A stretch of DNA of 64,000 nucleotides from an uncultured Fretibacterium sp. (GTDB lineage: Bacteria > Synergistota > Synergistia > Synergistales > Aminobacteriaceae), in the NCBI GenBank assembly GCA_946186205.1, contig CAMHMH010000003.1, forward strand, positions 177,745-241,744, in the 5' to 3' direction. Both the position numbers and the translations under genes were made by a program. Positions within the stretch are counted from its first letter, which is position 1, and every line of letters starts with the position of its first letter. The notes under the pieces are model-generated. The model was not told the origin of the DNA. It made no database searches and worked only from the letters and a program-made list of their open reading frames with translations. This document shows, piece after piece, positions 36,515 to 45,015 of this stretch.

Positions 36515-36870
36515 ACACAAGTAACGCAGGCTCTCTGCAACCGTGAAGAAATCTTCAGCAAAACTTTTAACGTATTTTTCCGAGAAACGCTCATTGCGAT
36601 ATTCTATCCTCATGTTGTAGAGGCCGTTCGTTGAGAAGAACTGTATCGACATGCAGCCCGTTACCATTCCCGTGTGATAATGTTCCATGAAGTAAGAGTC
36701 TCCGTCTATGAGATTTTCCCCTGCTGACGTACCCATCTTGTCTGTGAACAAATCACCCTGATATATGAACTCTACATCCTCATTCACGGGGCAGTGTTTC
36801 AGCACCTCATCGAACGAATATATATCATTCCCAAGCATCGAGGATTTGATACAAGCACATACCTTCACCC
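36515..36870 (-). pseudogene. Possible NRPS condensation-domain remnant
   Basis: A minus-strand stretch reading GNDIYSFDEVLKHCP, VEFIYQGDLFTDKMGTSAGENL, CMSIQFFSTNGLYNMRIEYRNERFSEKYVKSFAEDF resembles the C-terminal part of a condensation domain of non-ribosomal peptide synthetases. Both ends run into unrelated sequence, and no adenylation or carrier domain is near. It is most likely a fragment; the family call is tentative. Confidence 0.35.
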
Positions 36871-36975
36871 CCACCCGACTAACGAAGGGGTGAAGCCTGA
36901 AAAGGGGGTGAAAATCGCATGAGAAAAGCACCTCCTCTGTAGAAGAGACGCTTGCTTAGTACGATAAACTGGAAT

Positions 36976-37461
36976 CTATCCATCCCATTCGTATGCCAGC
37001 TTTGGACCACCATCAAATTGGACCAAACCGCAATACTTAAAGCCTTCCCTGCTGAGTATGTGTTGCATTACTTTGTTTTCTTCCTGCGTATCCAGTCGGA
37101 TTGCGTCAATGCAATTTAAACGGCAAGAATCCTTGATGAGCTGGAAAGCATTATGTGACAACCCGCCTCCTCTGGCTCTACTGCTGAAAGCCATTCGATG
37201 CACCACAGCATAAGGCTTTTCTGTTTTCCAGGCTCCATCGATCTTTGCATACGCAGGCTCATCGCCGATTATAATGCAGCAGTAGCTAATGACCTCATTT
37301 TCTTTCACAAACACATATCCGATGTTTTGAGCAATATCATCAAGAATTGTCTGTTCAGTGGGATAATCGGGATGCCACTGTTCAAAGCCCAAAGATTTGT
37401 GATAAGCTCTCGCATCTTCAATGCATTGGTAGCATATTCTCGCTTCCTGCAAATTTGCCAA
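36976..37461 (-). CDS. GNAT-family N-acetyltransferase
   Basis: 161 residues with GNAT features: a strand-helix opening (ARICYQCIEDARAYHKSLGFEQWHPDYP), YVFVKENEVISYCCIIIGDEPAYAKIDG, the acetyl-CoA loop region RMAFSSRARGGGLSHNAFQLIKD, and IDAIRLDTQEENKVMQHILSREGFKYCGLVQF. The substrate is unknown. It appears intact within otherwise fragmentary DNA. A start at ATG 37461 fits the fold; no strong ribosome-binding site is visible. Confidence 0.82.
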   Translation of the reverse strand: MANLQEARICYQCIEDARAYHKSLGFEQWHPDYPTEQTILDDIAQNIGYVFVKENEVISYCCIIIGDEPAYAKIDGAWKTEKPYAVVHRMAFSSRARGGGLSHNAFQLIKDSCRLNCIDAIRLDTQEENKVMQHILSREGFKYCGLVQFDGGPKLAYEWDG

Positions 37462-37582
37462 TCTCAGCTCTATCTATATCGCCTCCACAAACGCCGATTT
37501 GTGCGGCTGGGCAGACGTCCAGCCTCTGCATATTAGTATAATCCTGCCATGCCCCTTTCTCAAGAAAAAAAGTGTAAACAAG

Positions 37583-37617
37583 AAAAAATCCCTGCCAGGA
37601 ACCATGTCCCGGCAGGG
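37583..37617 (-). terminator. Rho-independent terminator
   Basis: On the minus strand CCCTGCC and GGCAGGG (37611..37617 and 37590..37596) form a 7-bp stem followed by a T-rich run (37583..37588). It lies just downstream of the serine-recombinase remnant and would have ended its transcript. Confidence 0.7.
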
Positions 37618-37628
37618 CCGTCGTGCTT

Positions 37629-37760
37629 TCAAATCTCAATCTCCACCCCGCAGGAGAGGGTAAAGGTCATCGCACCCTTCCGATGCACCGTGACCTTCTC
37701 GACCAGATGCCACCAGTAGTCTGTACGGAATTCGGTGATGCAGTCTGGCAGGGCTTCGAC
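37629..37760 (-). pseudogene. C-terminal fragment of a serine recombinase
   Basis: The last ~40 residues of this frame (LPDCITEFRTDYWWHLVEKVTVHRKGAMTF...GVEIEI) match the C-terminal end of large serine recombinases of Firmicutes transposons (LV-x-VTV-x3-G-x-xF-x-F-x-DG-x-EI pattern). The catalytic and zinc-ribbon regions are absent. It suggests a former Tn4451- or ICE-like element. A terminator follows directly. Confidence 0.55.
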
Positions 37761-37928
37761 GTCATCGGTGAGGCTCGCAAATCGTGGGCGCACATCAAGA
37801 TACTGCGTAATCCCGAACACAGCGATTTGCCCAAAAGCGCATAATGAGATTATTCTACTCGGATACCGTTTCAAGTTAATTCAGTCGCTCATTCCTGAGA
37901 CCGATGAACAAGGACGCGCGATAAAGTT

Positions 37929-38402
37929 CTACCCGCAGGAAATGTACAGGTACAAAAACAACCCGTTAAGGCTTATTCGCGCGTTTCCGTCCGTGTCGGC
38001 GAATAGATGTTTCGTGAAGGTTCTGCCGTTATCGTCCCTCTTGGCGCGGTAATCTTCAGGCAGACGGAAATTATGACTGCTCACGCATTCTCCGTCCCTC
38101 TTGATTTCGTCATACTGACTCCGGCAGCTTTCCGACTTGCTTGCAAGATATACATGGTACTTGTCATCAAGCTCGTGAAATTTATCCTCCGCGTATCTGT
38201 TCAGCATCGCCGCGCAGTGTTCATCATTCGCAAAAAGTATGCAGTCAATTTTATATTCATCTGGGCGATTCTCTTCTCCGTATCTTTTCCCGTATGCGTA
38301 TGTGAAGCCGTAATTGCCCATTTTCACGTCGGCTTCTCTCATACGCCTGTCCAAATCACTTTCAGACATACAGAATATATCCCTCGTCCCGAAACTGCCC
38401 AT
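37929..38402 (-). pseudogene. Fragment of a type III-like restriction/helicase subunit
   Basis: A frame reading YAYGKRYGEENRPDEYKIDCILFANDEHCAAMLNRYAEDKFHEL, then EIKRDGECVSSHNFRLPEDYRA and FTKHLFADTDGNARISLNG resembles the C-terminal region of type III restriction (Res) or related DEAD-box proteins, where RLP...HLF-x(7)-LNGW recurs. The helicase motifs and both termini are missing. It lies head-to-head with the HsdR fragment. Confidence 0.4.
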
Positions 38403-38422
38403 TTCACCGCCAAGCGCGTGGG

Positions 38423-39658
38423 ATGATAGTAACATCGAGCATACATAACTGCATAGAGTATTACCGGGCTGTGAATAATTGTCTCTCTGAGATGAAAACT
38501 CCATACCAAGCGTTGATAGCGTTTTCCGGGACAAATGGTGATTTCAGGCAAGAGCTAACCTCATCGGGGATTAACGGTTTCCCTGACTCACAGATTCCCG
38601 TGAAATTCCGTGAAGATGAATATAGGCTGCTGATTGTGGCAGATATGTTCCAGACAGGATTTAATGAACCTCTGCTGCACACGATGTATATCGACAATGA
38701 GATAAGCGGAGTAAAGGCAGTGCAGACATTATCACGTCTGAATCGTACATATCCGGGTAAGAGTGAGACATTCATACTTGACTTTGCGAATGATGCGGGA
38801 GTGATTGCGGACTCTTTCTCGCGGTATTACAAGACGGCGATACTATCAGGGGAGACCGACCCGAACGAGCTATATAACCTTGAAGCGATAGTGATGGAAT
38901 GCGAAGTGTTTACGCAGGACGAAGTGAAAGAGCTTGTGAAGCTGTATACAGACGGTGGAAGCCGTGAAAAGATAGATTCTGTTCTCGATAAACATGCGGT
39001 AATATTCGCCAACCTAGATAAGGATTTGCAGATAAAATTCAAGCGTTCGGCAAGAAGATTCGTGAAGCTGTATAACTTTCTTGGAGCAATACTGCCATAT
39101 AGCAATGCGGAGTGGGAGAGGCTGTGTATCTTTCTGACGCTGCTGCTGCCTAAGCTGCCTGCGGTGAGGGATGATGATTTTCCCGCTGGACTGTATGAAG
39201 CAGTAGACCTAGAGAGCTACCGAATTGAGGCAAAAGAAACGATGTCCCTTGCGCTTGATGATGATGACAAAGAAATATCCCCTGCAACAGTGAAAGACTC
39301 CCCGAAAGATTCAGAGAAAGATTTGCTTTCGGTGATAGTGTATGAGTTCAACATGATGTTCAGCAACGCGGGATGGAAAGACGGGGATAATGTGTGCTGG
39401 CAGATTTGCCGAATTGCAGAAATGCTTGCTGAGGATAGGACGTGCCGTAATGCGCTGAGAAACTCCGATGAGCAGGGAGCAAGGATAGAGATAGAAGAAG
39501 CATTGCGCCGGGCGGTGAACGTAGTAGCGGCAGACAGCATAGAGCTGTATGGTCGTTATCAGAGCAATGATGACTTCAGGAAATGGCTGGTAGATAGAAT
39601 GACGGTGATAATGAGGAAAAGAAATGAGGAACAAGGAAGAGAGTATTTTACGGAGTGA
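38423..39658 (+). pseudogene. hsdR: C-terminal part of a type I restriction HsdR subunit
   Basis: 411 residues open, beginning at MIVTSSIHNCIEYYRAV, which in HsdR proteins lies about 500 residues or more from the start. Helicase motif VI-like LSRLNRTYPGKSETFILDFAND is present, followed by the long helical C-terminal domain. The nuclease (PD-ExK) and P-loop parts are absent and the upstream DNA is unrelated. No hsdM or hsdS is near. It is a decayed remnant, though the open frame is long and intact from this point. Confidence 0.75.
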
Positions 39659-39682
39659 TGATTCTCAGAATATGTATATGTA

Positions 39683-39874
39683 CTAGAAATCAGAAAAATA
39701 CACGAGGCACTTATTATTCAGGATCTCGAAAACAGAAGGGGGGATTCCGTTTTCACTTTTTGTTGTGCGTAATGCCTCCGCGATATGTTCCGTAATTTCG
39801 CGCTCAAAAATTTCTTTTGCCCTCACAATTTCGTTCACCGTCAAATTTTCTGACTCAGTAACAGCTTCCCTCAT
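39683..39874 (-). CDS. Small hypothetical protein
   Basis: 63 residues, helical and charged (NEIVRAKEIFEREITEHIAEALRTTKSENG), no family recognised. ATG at 39874 without a clear ribosome-binding site. It stands alone between the HsdR remnant and the amidase. It may be a chance frame. Confidence 0.3.
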   Translation of the reverse strand: MREAVTESENLTVNEIVRAKEIFEREITEHIAEALRTTKSENGIPPSVFEILNNKCLVYFSDF

Positions 39875-39989
39875 TGTTATTGCTGTATGGTCATTCTGAA
39901 GCCGAGCAATGTCTCTTCTAACTCGTAAGCTCTGCGATACCGTGAAGTCTTGAGTTTAACACGAAAAGTATAGTTGCGTGCTGTAATAG

Positions 39990-40027
39990 CAAACGACACC
40001 CGGTGCGATACCGAGTGCCGTTCGTTA
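39990..40027. terminator. Hairpin between hsdR remnant and amidase
   Basis: AACGACACCCGGT (39990..40002) pairs with ACCGAGTGCCGTT (40008..40020) through a 12- to 13-bp stem with G-U/mismatch positions. It lies downstream of the amidase gene (minus strand) and downstream of the HsdR frame (plus strand). The T tract is poor on both strands, so terminator function is uncertain. The rest of 39659..40084 holds nothing else I can identify. Confidence 0.35.
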
Positions 40028-40084
40028 TATCCAATGTGTTCCATCGTGTCCTATTCCACGTTGGTCATCTGCTTTTTGTACTTA

Positions 40085-41680
40085 CTATTTTGCATTCCTG
40101 AAATCCGGGAAACGCCCATCCCTATAAAGAGGAGCAATGACTTTTGACAGGGCGTATGCCACACGGAAGGCATTCAAATCATCATAGGTGTTGCTGACAA
40201 TCTGCACGCCGACGGGAACGTTTTTGTCGGACAGTTCAACTGGCATCGACACAACCGGATATCTGCTGGCAAGATTCCAAATCGGTGTCAAAACAAGGTT
40301 AGTGCTGTAATGTTTTTTCCCGTGTACCTGTGCTGCTTTATCAGGTGTCGCTTCAAGATCTGCGGGGAAATGCGGCGTTGCCAGCGTGGGCATGACCAGA
40401 GCAATGCAACCATTCTCGAAGACCTTCCGCTGTACGTCCTGATGCAGCTTCGTAATCAGATTTGCCGCGTCAACCTGATTCTGCGGAGTCAGCTTGCCCG
40501 CGTACGTCTCTATGTTCCTCACGTACGAGCAGAACATGTCGCGATGCTCTTCCAAACCATCGAATATTGAGTACATGCTTGTCGACATGAGTCCCCTGAG
40601 ATAGGTCGGCATGAAGCTTTCGGCGGTAAAGTCGAGTTCTATCCGTTCAACCTGCGCTCCGGCCTTCTCCAGTGCCGCGACTACGGTATCTATGGCATGG
40701 TCGGATTCCTGGCTCAGACCGCCCTTAATCCAGTTCTTGAAATAGGCGACGGCGACCTTCTGCCCCTCAATCGAAGCGTATTCCTGAGGATAGTCGAGCT
40801 TGGGACGGATTGAAGCATGAATCTTAGGGCTGGGGCCGACAACGACATTCTGCATTAGCACCAAGTCGGCAAAAGTGCGAGCTATCGGTCCGTAAGTTTC
40901 GTATGCGTTATCCGATGTGGCAACGCGACCGAACGGTGGCTTGAAACCGTACAGCCCGTTCATGGCAGCGGGAATGCGGATTGAGCCGCCCATATCGGAG
41001 CCTGTGGCCAACGTGCAGAAGCCCGCAGCCAGTGCTGCGCCTGAACCGCCAGACGACCCGCCTGTGCCGTAGTAGAGGTTCCACGGATTGCGTGTGACAC
41101 CGTAGAGGCGCGACCATGTCATGGGGCTGATGTACTGCTCAGGTACTGTCGTCTGGAAGACAAATATTGCGCCCTCTTCGCGGAGTTTCTGAATCATGGC
41201 TTCGTCATCGGTGCGCGGCTCGGAATCCTTCAGGAGAAGGGACGCGGCATCAACGCGCCATCCCTTGACTGCAATATCGTCCTTTACGCCGACGGTAATC
41301 CCCTCAAGAGCGCGAGCGGAGCCTTTCCGATAGCGTTCATCGGCCTCCTTTGCCAGCTTCCTGGCCTCGTCAAAGTTGTCGAAGGTGATGGCATTGACCT
41401 TACCGGCATTGAACGTGTCCAGCTCGTTCACCAAGTCCCGGCGCGATACGTTGTATTCGCCATTGTACTTTTTTACACGGCTAATCTGTGCTTCAAGAAC
41501 TTCGCTAGGCGTTGTCTCACCTTTTTTGAACAGTTCTATGAGCTGTACGGCGGGCATGTATGCCAGTTCTTCCTGCGAAAATTTCGACTGGGCAAAAACT
41601 GCACTTGAGCCTGATGCAAAGAGCGCAATCAGCACTCCTGCCATGAATGCAAAAAGTGCTTTCCTAAACAATCTGTTCAT
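40085..41680 (-). CDS. Exported amidase (amidase signature family)
   Basis: 531 residues with a signal peptide (ending SSAVFAQ). The Ser-cisSer-Lys machinery is visible: Lys in GVKDDI (~132), the Gly/Ser-rich YGTGGSSGGSGAAL (~208) and Ser in GSDMGGSIRIPA (~230). It hydrolyses amide bonds of an unknown substrate outside the cytoplasm. It follows the CBAH-like hydrolase gene on the same strand (gap 27 bp), so both are probably co-expressed and nutritional. It ends TAGTAA, a double stop. RBS GGGAGG precedes the ATG. Confidence 0.9.
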   Translation of the reverse strand: MNRLFRKALFAFMAGVLIALFASGSSAVFAQSKFSQEELAYMPAVQLIELFKKGETTPSEVLEAQISRVKKYNGEYNVSRRDLVNELDTFNAGKVNAITFDNFDEARKLAKEADERYRKGSARALEGITVGVKDDIAVKGWRVDAASLLLKDSEPRTDDEAMIQKLREEGAIFVFQTTVPEQYISPMTWSRLYGVTRNPWNLYYGTGGSSGGSGAALAAGFCTLATGSDMGGSIRIPAAMNGLYGFKPPFGRVATSDNAYETYGPIARTFADLVLMQNVVVGPSPKIHASIRPKLDYPQEYASIEGQKVAVAYFKNWIKGGLSQESDHAIDTVVAALEKAGAQVERIELDFTAESFMPTYLRGLMSTSMYSIFDGLEEHRDMFCSYVRNIETYAGKLTPQNQVDAANLITKLHQDVQRKVFENGCIALVMPTLATPHFPADLEATPDKAAQVHGKKHYSTNLVLTPIWNLASRYPVVSMPVELSDKNVPVGVQIVSNTYDDLNAFRVAYALSKVIAPLYRDGRFPDFRNAK

Positions 41681-41707
41681 TCATTAACCTCCCTAGTAAT
41701 CATTTTA

Positions 41708-42874
41708 TTAGTTCAGCTTGAAGTCGTAATGCTTCGTGTAATCCTCCTGAACGTTCAGACGTAGTGTCTTGTTCACCAGGTCGTAAACCGCCGTGTGCCA
41801 TGTCTGCCAGAAGTTATTGGGCTGAACGTTCCTGTCATGCAGCTTGTATGTATCCATGCTATGCTGAATCACGGCTTTGAAGTCCATAGGAGCGTCTGCG
41901 ATTGTCAGATTTCCTTCTGTATACTCTGTGTACCAGAAAGGATTTGTGTCCGCTTCATAAGCCTGAGTATACTTCACGCGCTCCATTAAGTGAGCCATTC
42001 CATCAGCTGACTCTTTGCCCTCCGCGTAATGCTCCTTCAGTATGGCGTAACGCTCAACACCGCAGGCATGTGGAGTAAGGACGGGGAAACCCTCATAGAC
42101 TTTTCCGGCTACTTTCTGCCCTGTCTGAGCTACATGCTTTGCGTAGGCAGTCTTCGGTGCGTAGTTCACGTAGAAGTTTGTCATGATGTTATCCGTGTCA
42201 TTTCTTGCAATGAGTTCACCGTCAATGCACTCAATGATGTAGGTCTCCTTTGCGTCAGAGAGCATCCAGTGAAGCCCCCATGAGCCGTAACCGCCGTAAA
42301 TGTCCATGTTCTTCAGCAGCTCCACGCCATGAGCGGCGGATTTTGCGTGGTCGAGAACGTAGCGGACTACCGCAATAGCGTGAATGCGGGGTTTGCCGTA
42401 ATTGGTTGAGAGCTTAGTAGCGAAATCAAGGTCGATTGCAGGAGCAACGTTGCAATTCATGGCCACGCCGTTTTCGTTAATGCCGTCAAAAGTCAGGTTT
42501 GGCATTGCGAGTAACTCAGCTTCCGAAGCTTTATCAACCGTACTGGATTTCAGCGTGAGAACTGCGGCAATTCCGATACTTGCGTAACGTCCCTCTTTTG
42601 CGGCAACTTTGATTACAAACTCCGGCACATCAGCGTAATCCAAGTCCAAATTACGGCCGTAGAAGTTTCCGTTGCGAACGGCAGAGCAAGCGAATCCCAT
42701 TTTGATGTTTTCGCCCGTCGCGAGGTCGGGAACGTAGTCGGTGAACTCCATGTAGTAGAGGTAATCGGCCAGTTTTTTGGGAGCTGTGAAGGGGGCTGCC
42801 TGAGCTGTAACAGTGAGGCTTGCAACTATGAGTACAGCCAGTAAGACATTAAACGCTTTCTTAGAGAGATTCAT
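41708..42874 (-). CDS. Exported Ntn-type linear amide C-N hydrolase (CBAH/acyltransferase-like)
   Basis: 388 residues, signal peptide ending TVTAQA. The proposed nucleophile Cys lies in GFACSAVRNGNFYGRNLD (~61); unlike cytoplasmic relatives it is not at position 2 and is not exposed by the signal cleavage alone, so further processing might be needed. Later family features: FDGINENGVAMNCNV and WMLSDAKETYIIE. Relatives include bile-salt hydrolases and acyl-CoA:6-APA acyltransferases; the substrate here is unknown. It sits 75 bp downstream of the LytS-like kinase gene; GGAGGA precedes the ATG. Confidence 0.8.
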   Translation of the reverse strand: MNLSKKAFNVLLAVLIVASLTVTAQAAPFTAPKKLADYLYYMEFTDYVPDLATGENIKMGFACSAVRNGNFYGRNLDLDYADVPEFVIKVAAKEGRYASIGIAAVLTLKSSTVDKASEAELLAMPNLTFDGINENGVAMNCNVAPAIDLDFATKLSTNYGKPRIHAIAVVRYVLDHAKSAAHGVELLKNMDIYGGYGSWGLHWMLSDAKETYIIECIDGELIARNDTDNIMTNFYVNYAPKTAYAKHVAQTGQKVAGKVYEGFPVLTPHACGVERYAILKEHYAEGKESADGMAHLMERVKYTQAYEADTNPFWYTEYTEGNLTIADAPMDFKAVIQHSMDTYKLHDRNVQPNNFWQTWHTAVYDLVNKTLRLNVQEDYTKHYDFKLN

Positions 42875-42948
42875 AATTATCTCCTCCTATGATATTTTCG
42901 CCGGGAGCGCGTATATCCCGACAATGATATGTTATTATTTTTTCTCCG

Positions 42949-44262
42949 TTAGCGTAAGAGGGTTTCCAGAGAGTCAAATTCTTTTTGTCTTTCAGAACTG
43001 TCCGGAATTATCACCGTTACTACAGTTCCTCCGCTGTCATTGGGCGTTATCGTCAGGCTTCCGCCGCACATAATTTCGAGTCTTTGCTGAATATTTTTGA
43101 GGGCTATATGAGGCTCGCCGTCATCGGCAGGGTTAAAACCTTTCCCGTTATCCGCAACAACAATCTCACTTCCTGAATCCGTTTTCCGCGTCTTGATGGA
43201 AATTCTGAACGGACCGGCATACGGATCCCGGCCATGCTTTACGGCATTCTCAACAATGGGCTGCAATGTCAGCGGAGGCACCCGGAACCATATATGCGGA
43301 GTGTCGTACTCAACAAACAGGCTGTCTTCATATTGAGCTTGTTCTACAGCAAGGTAGGCGCGTGTGTGTTCCAGCTCCGAAGAAAACGGAATTGGCGTTG
43401 CGCTCGCAATGGCGGTAAAGTTCTTGCGCAGGTATGTTGTGAAATCCATGATAACCTGCCGGGCAAGTTTTGGATTCTGACCGCAGAGGCAATATATACT
43501 CGTCATAGTGTTATAGATGAAGTGAGGCCGCATTTGCAGCACCATAATGCTGTTGCGCTGATTGGCGATTTCCCGCTGCCGGCTCAAATACTGTTCAACC
43601 TGATCGGACAATATAAGGCTGTACATAGACAGTGCGGACATGACAACGCATATGTCTACGAGCGGGTATACTTCGATGAATATATTTATAACTAACACTC
43701 CTGTTATGGGAAGCAGGGCAATTAGAAAGCTGAGGAATTTTTTACGTGAAAGGTACCTGCGCCTCCGCATCAGGCCTCCGATATTGAGCATTAAGAGAAT
43801 GAGCGGCGGCACCATCAGCAGCGGATACCAAGAGTCGCGGTAATATTTATTGTCAGGCGTGAAATAGTAGCAGACTCCAATGAACGGAGCAATTACAAGC
43901 ATTGCGCAAAAGACTGCCCATAGACTCAGCACGGCATAAAACAGCTTGCTTGAGCGCGCATCTTCTCCGCAGCAGTGCAGAAGATAAACCGTAATCATAG
44001 GCAGAGTCATCGAGAGTAGCAGGGATTCCAGAATGAATGTGATATATAGAGACGCAATCGGGACTGTATGACTGTACAAAACAACCTGAATGATACAGTT
44101 CAAGCTCAACAGCACAAAAGCGGCAAAAAGTATCCGAAAAAAACGTTTGCTCCAGCGGTCTACATTGGGCATAATAGTGATGAACCACAGTCCCAGCAAA
44201 CTTAACAGAAGAGTCGCGCCGCTCGCAAAATAGTAGAAGAAGAAATCGTACCAGAAAATCAC
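42949..44262 (-). CDS. LytS-like membrane sensor kinase (His_kinase family)
   Basis: 437 residues. Six or seven membrane helices occupy ~1-220. The kinase core has the LytS-type phospho-site LQMRPHFIYNTM (~244), PPLTLQPIVENAVKHG (~340) and VADNGKGF with IALKNIQQRL as G boxes. The ATG overlaps the stop of the regulator gene (TGATG-type), so the pair forms a two-component system. It may control the amide hydrolase genes directly downstream or the divergent surface protein. Confidence 0.9.
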   Translation of the reverse strand: MIFWYDFFFYYFASGATLLLSLLGLWFITIMPNVDRWSKRFFRILFAAFVLLSLNCIIQVVLYSHTVPIASLYITFILESLLLSMTLPMITVYLLHCCGEDARSSKLFYAVLSLWAVFCAMLVIAPFIGVCYYFTPDNKYYRDSWYPLLMVPPLILLMLNIGGLMRRRRYLSRKKFLSFLIALLPITGVLVINIFIEVYPLVDICVVMSALSMYSLILSDQVEQYLSRQREIANQRNSIMVLQMRPHFIYNTMTSIYCLCGQNPKLARQVIMDFTTYLRKNFTAIASATPIPFSSELEHTRAYLAVEQAQYEDSLFVEYDTPHIWFRVPPLTLQPIVENAVKHGRDPYAGPFRISIKTRKTDSGSEIVVADNGKGFNPADDGEPHIALKNIQQRLEIMCGGSLTITPNDSGGTVVTVIIPDSSERQKEFDSLETLLR

Positions 44263-44858
44263 TGCTCAACATCTCCTGCTGAAAACGGATAACGCAGCTT
44301 CTTCAGCTGTTCCTTTACGTCCTCTGTAGTCAGGGGCTTCAGCATGAAACCGCTTGCCTTAGTTTTCCATGCGTCGAGTGAGTAATCAGCATAGGCAGTA
44401 AGAAACACAATGTTTGTGCGGGGATTGATTTCAAGCAGAGTGCCGCAAAGATCAAGACCGCTTGATGTTCCCAGCTCAATATCGAGAACAGCAAGAGCGA
44501 CACGATTCTTTTTCGCGTATTCAATCGCTTCCAACGGCCAAATAAAGCCCGTTATTGTAGCGTTAGGCATGACTTCACCAAGTACAGCCAGACAGTCAGA
44601 GAGAATTACCTTGCTGTCGTCAACGATAATGACGTTTGGATTTTCTTCGCTCTGAGCCGCGAGCCTGAACAATTCATTGACATCAACACCGAGACAGTCA
44701 GCAATCCGGCAAATCATAACAGCGTCGGGCAGTCTGCTGGCATTTTCCCAGCGTGCAACTGTAGAATGATTGACGAACATTTTTTGTCCGAGCTGTCTTT
44801 GTGAAAGCCCTCTGTTTTCTCGAAGTGTGCGCAGAGTTCTGGCAAATAAAGTCTTCAT
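44259..44858 (-). CDS. Response regulator with N-terminal XRE HTH and C-terminal receiver
   Basis: 199 residues in an inverted order: residues ~8-62 are a Cro/C1 HTH (LRENRGLSQRQLGQKMFVNHSTVARWENASRLP), residues ~73-190 a receiver with VIIVDDSK, acceptor Asp in LAVLDIELG (~128), Thr in VFLTAY and Lys in FMLKPL. Most regulators carry the receiver first and use other DNA-binding folds. It is paired with the LytS-like kinase. It is transcribed divergently from the 1553-residue surface protein, so the 157-bp gap may hold its operator. Confidence 0.88.
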   Translation of the reverse strand: MKTLFARTLRTLRENRGLSQRQLGQKMFVNHSTVARWENASRLPDAVMICRIADCLGVDVNELFRLAAQSEENPNVIIVDDSKVILSDCLAVLGEVMPNATITGFIWPLEAIEYAKKNRVALAVLDIELGTSSGLDLCGTLLEINPRTNIVFLTAYADYSLDAWKTKASGFMLKPLTTEDVKEQLKKLRYPFSAGDVEQ

Positions 44859-44952
44859 TCAATCAATGCACCTCCTGTTTTATGTTAGCTTATGATAAAT
44901 CGGCGTGATGTAAAAATGCAGCGGAGCAGTTTTGACAGTCTGGAAACAAACT

Positions 44953-44981
44953 TTGACTGCAACAGAGCAAGAATAGATAAT
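44953..44981 (+). promoter_or_regulatory. Predicted sigma-70-type promoter of the surface protein
   Basis: TTGACT (44953..44958), a 17-bp spacer, then GATAAT (44976..44981), close to the consensus. It lies 35 bp before the ATG at 45016 and in the divergent gap with the XRE-receiver regulator gene. A second TTGACA is present at 44933..44938 without a good partner. Confidence 0.6.
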
Positions 44982-45015
44982 GAAATAATCTTTAACGAAA
45001 GGAAGTATCAATATC

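Noticed and set aside
42875..42948. Hairpin in the gap between the LytS-like kinase and the CBAH-like hydrolase
   Set aside because: CGGGA/TCCCG stem is short with no T tract; an attenuator is possible but not supportable.
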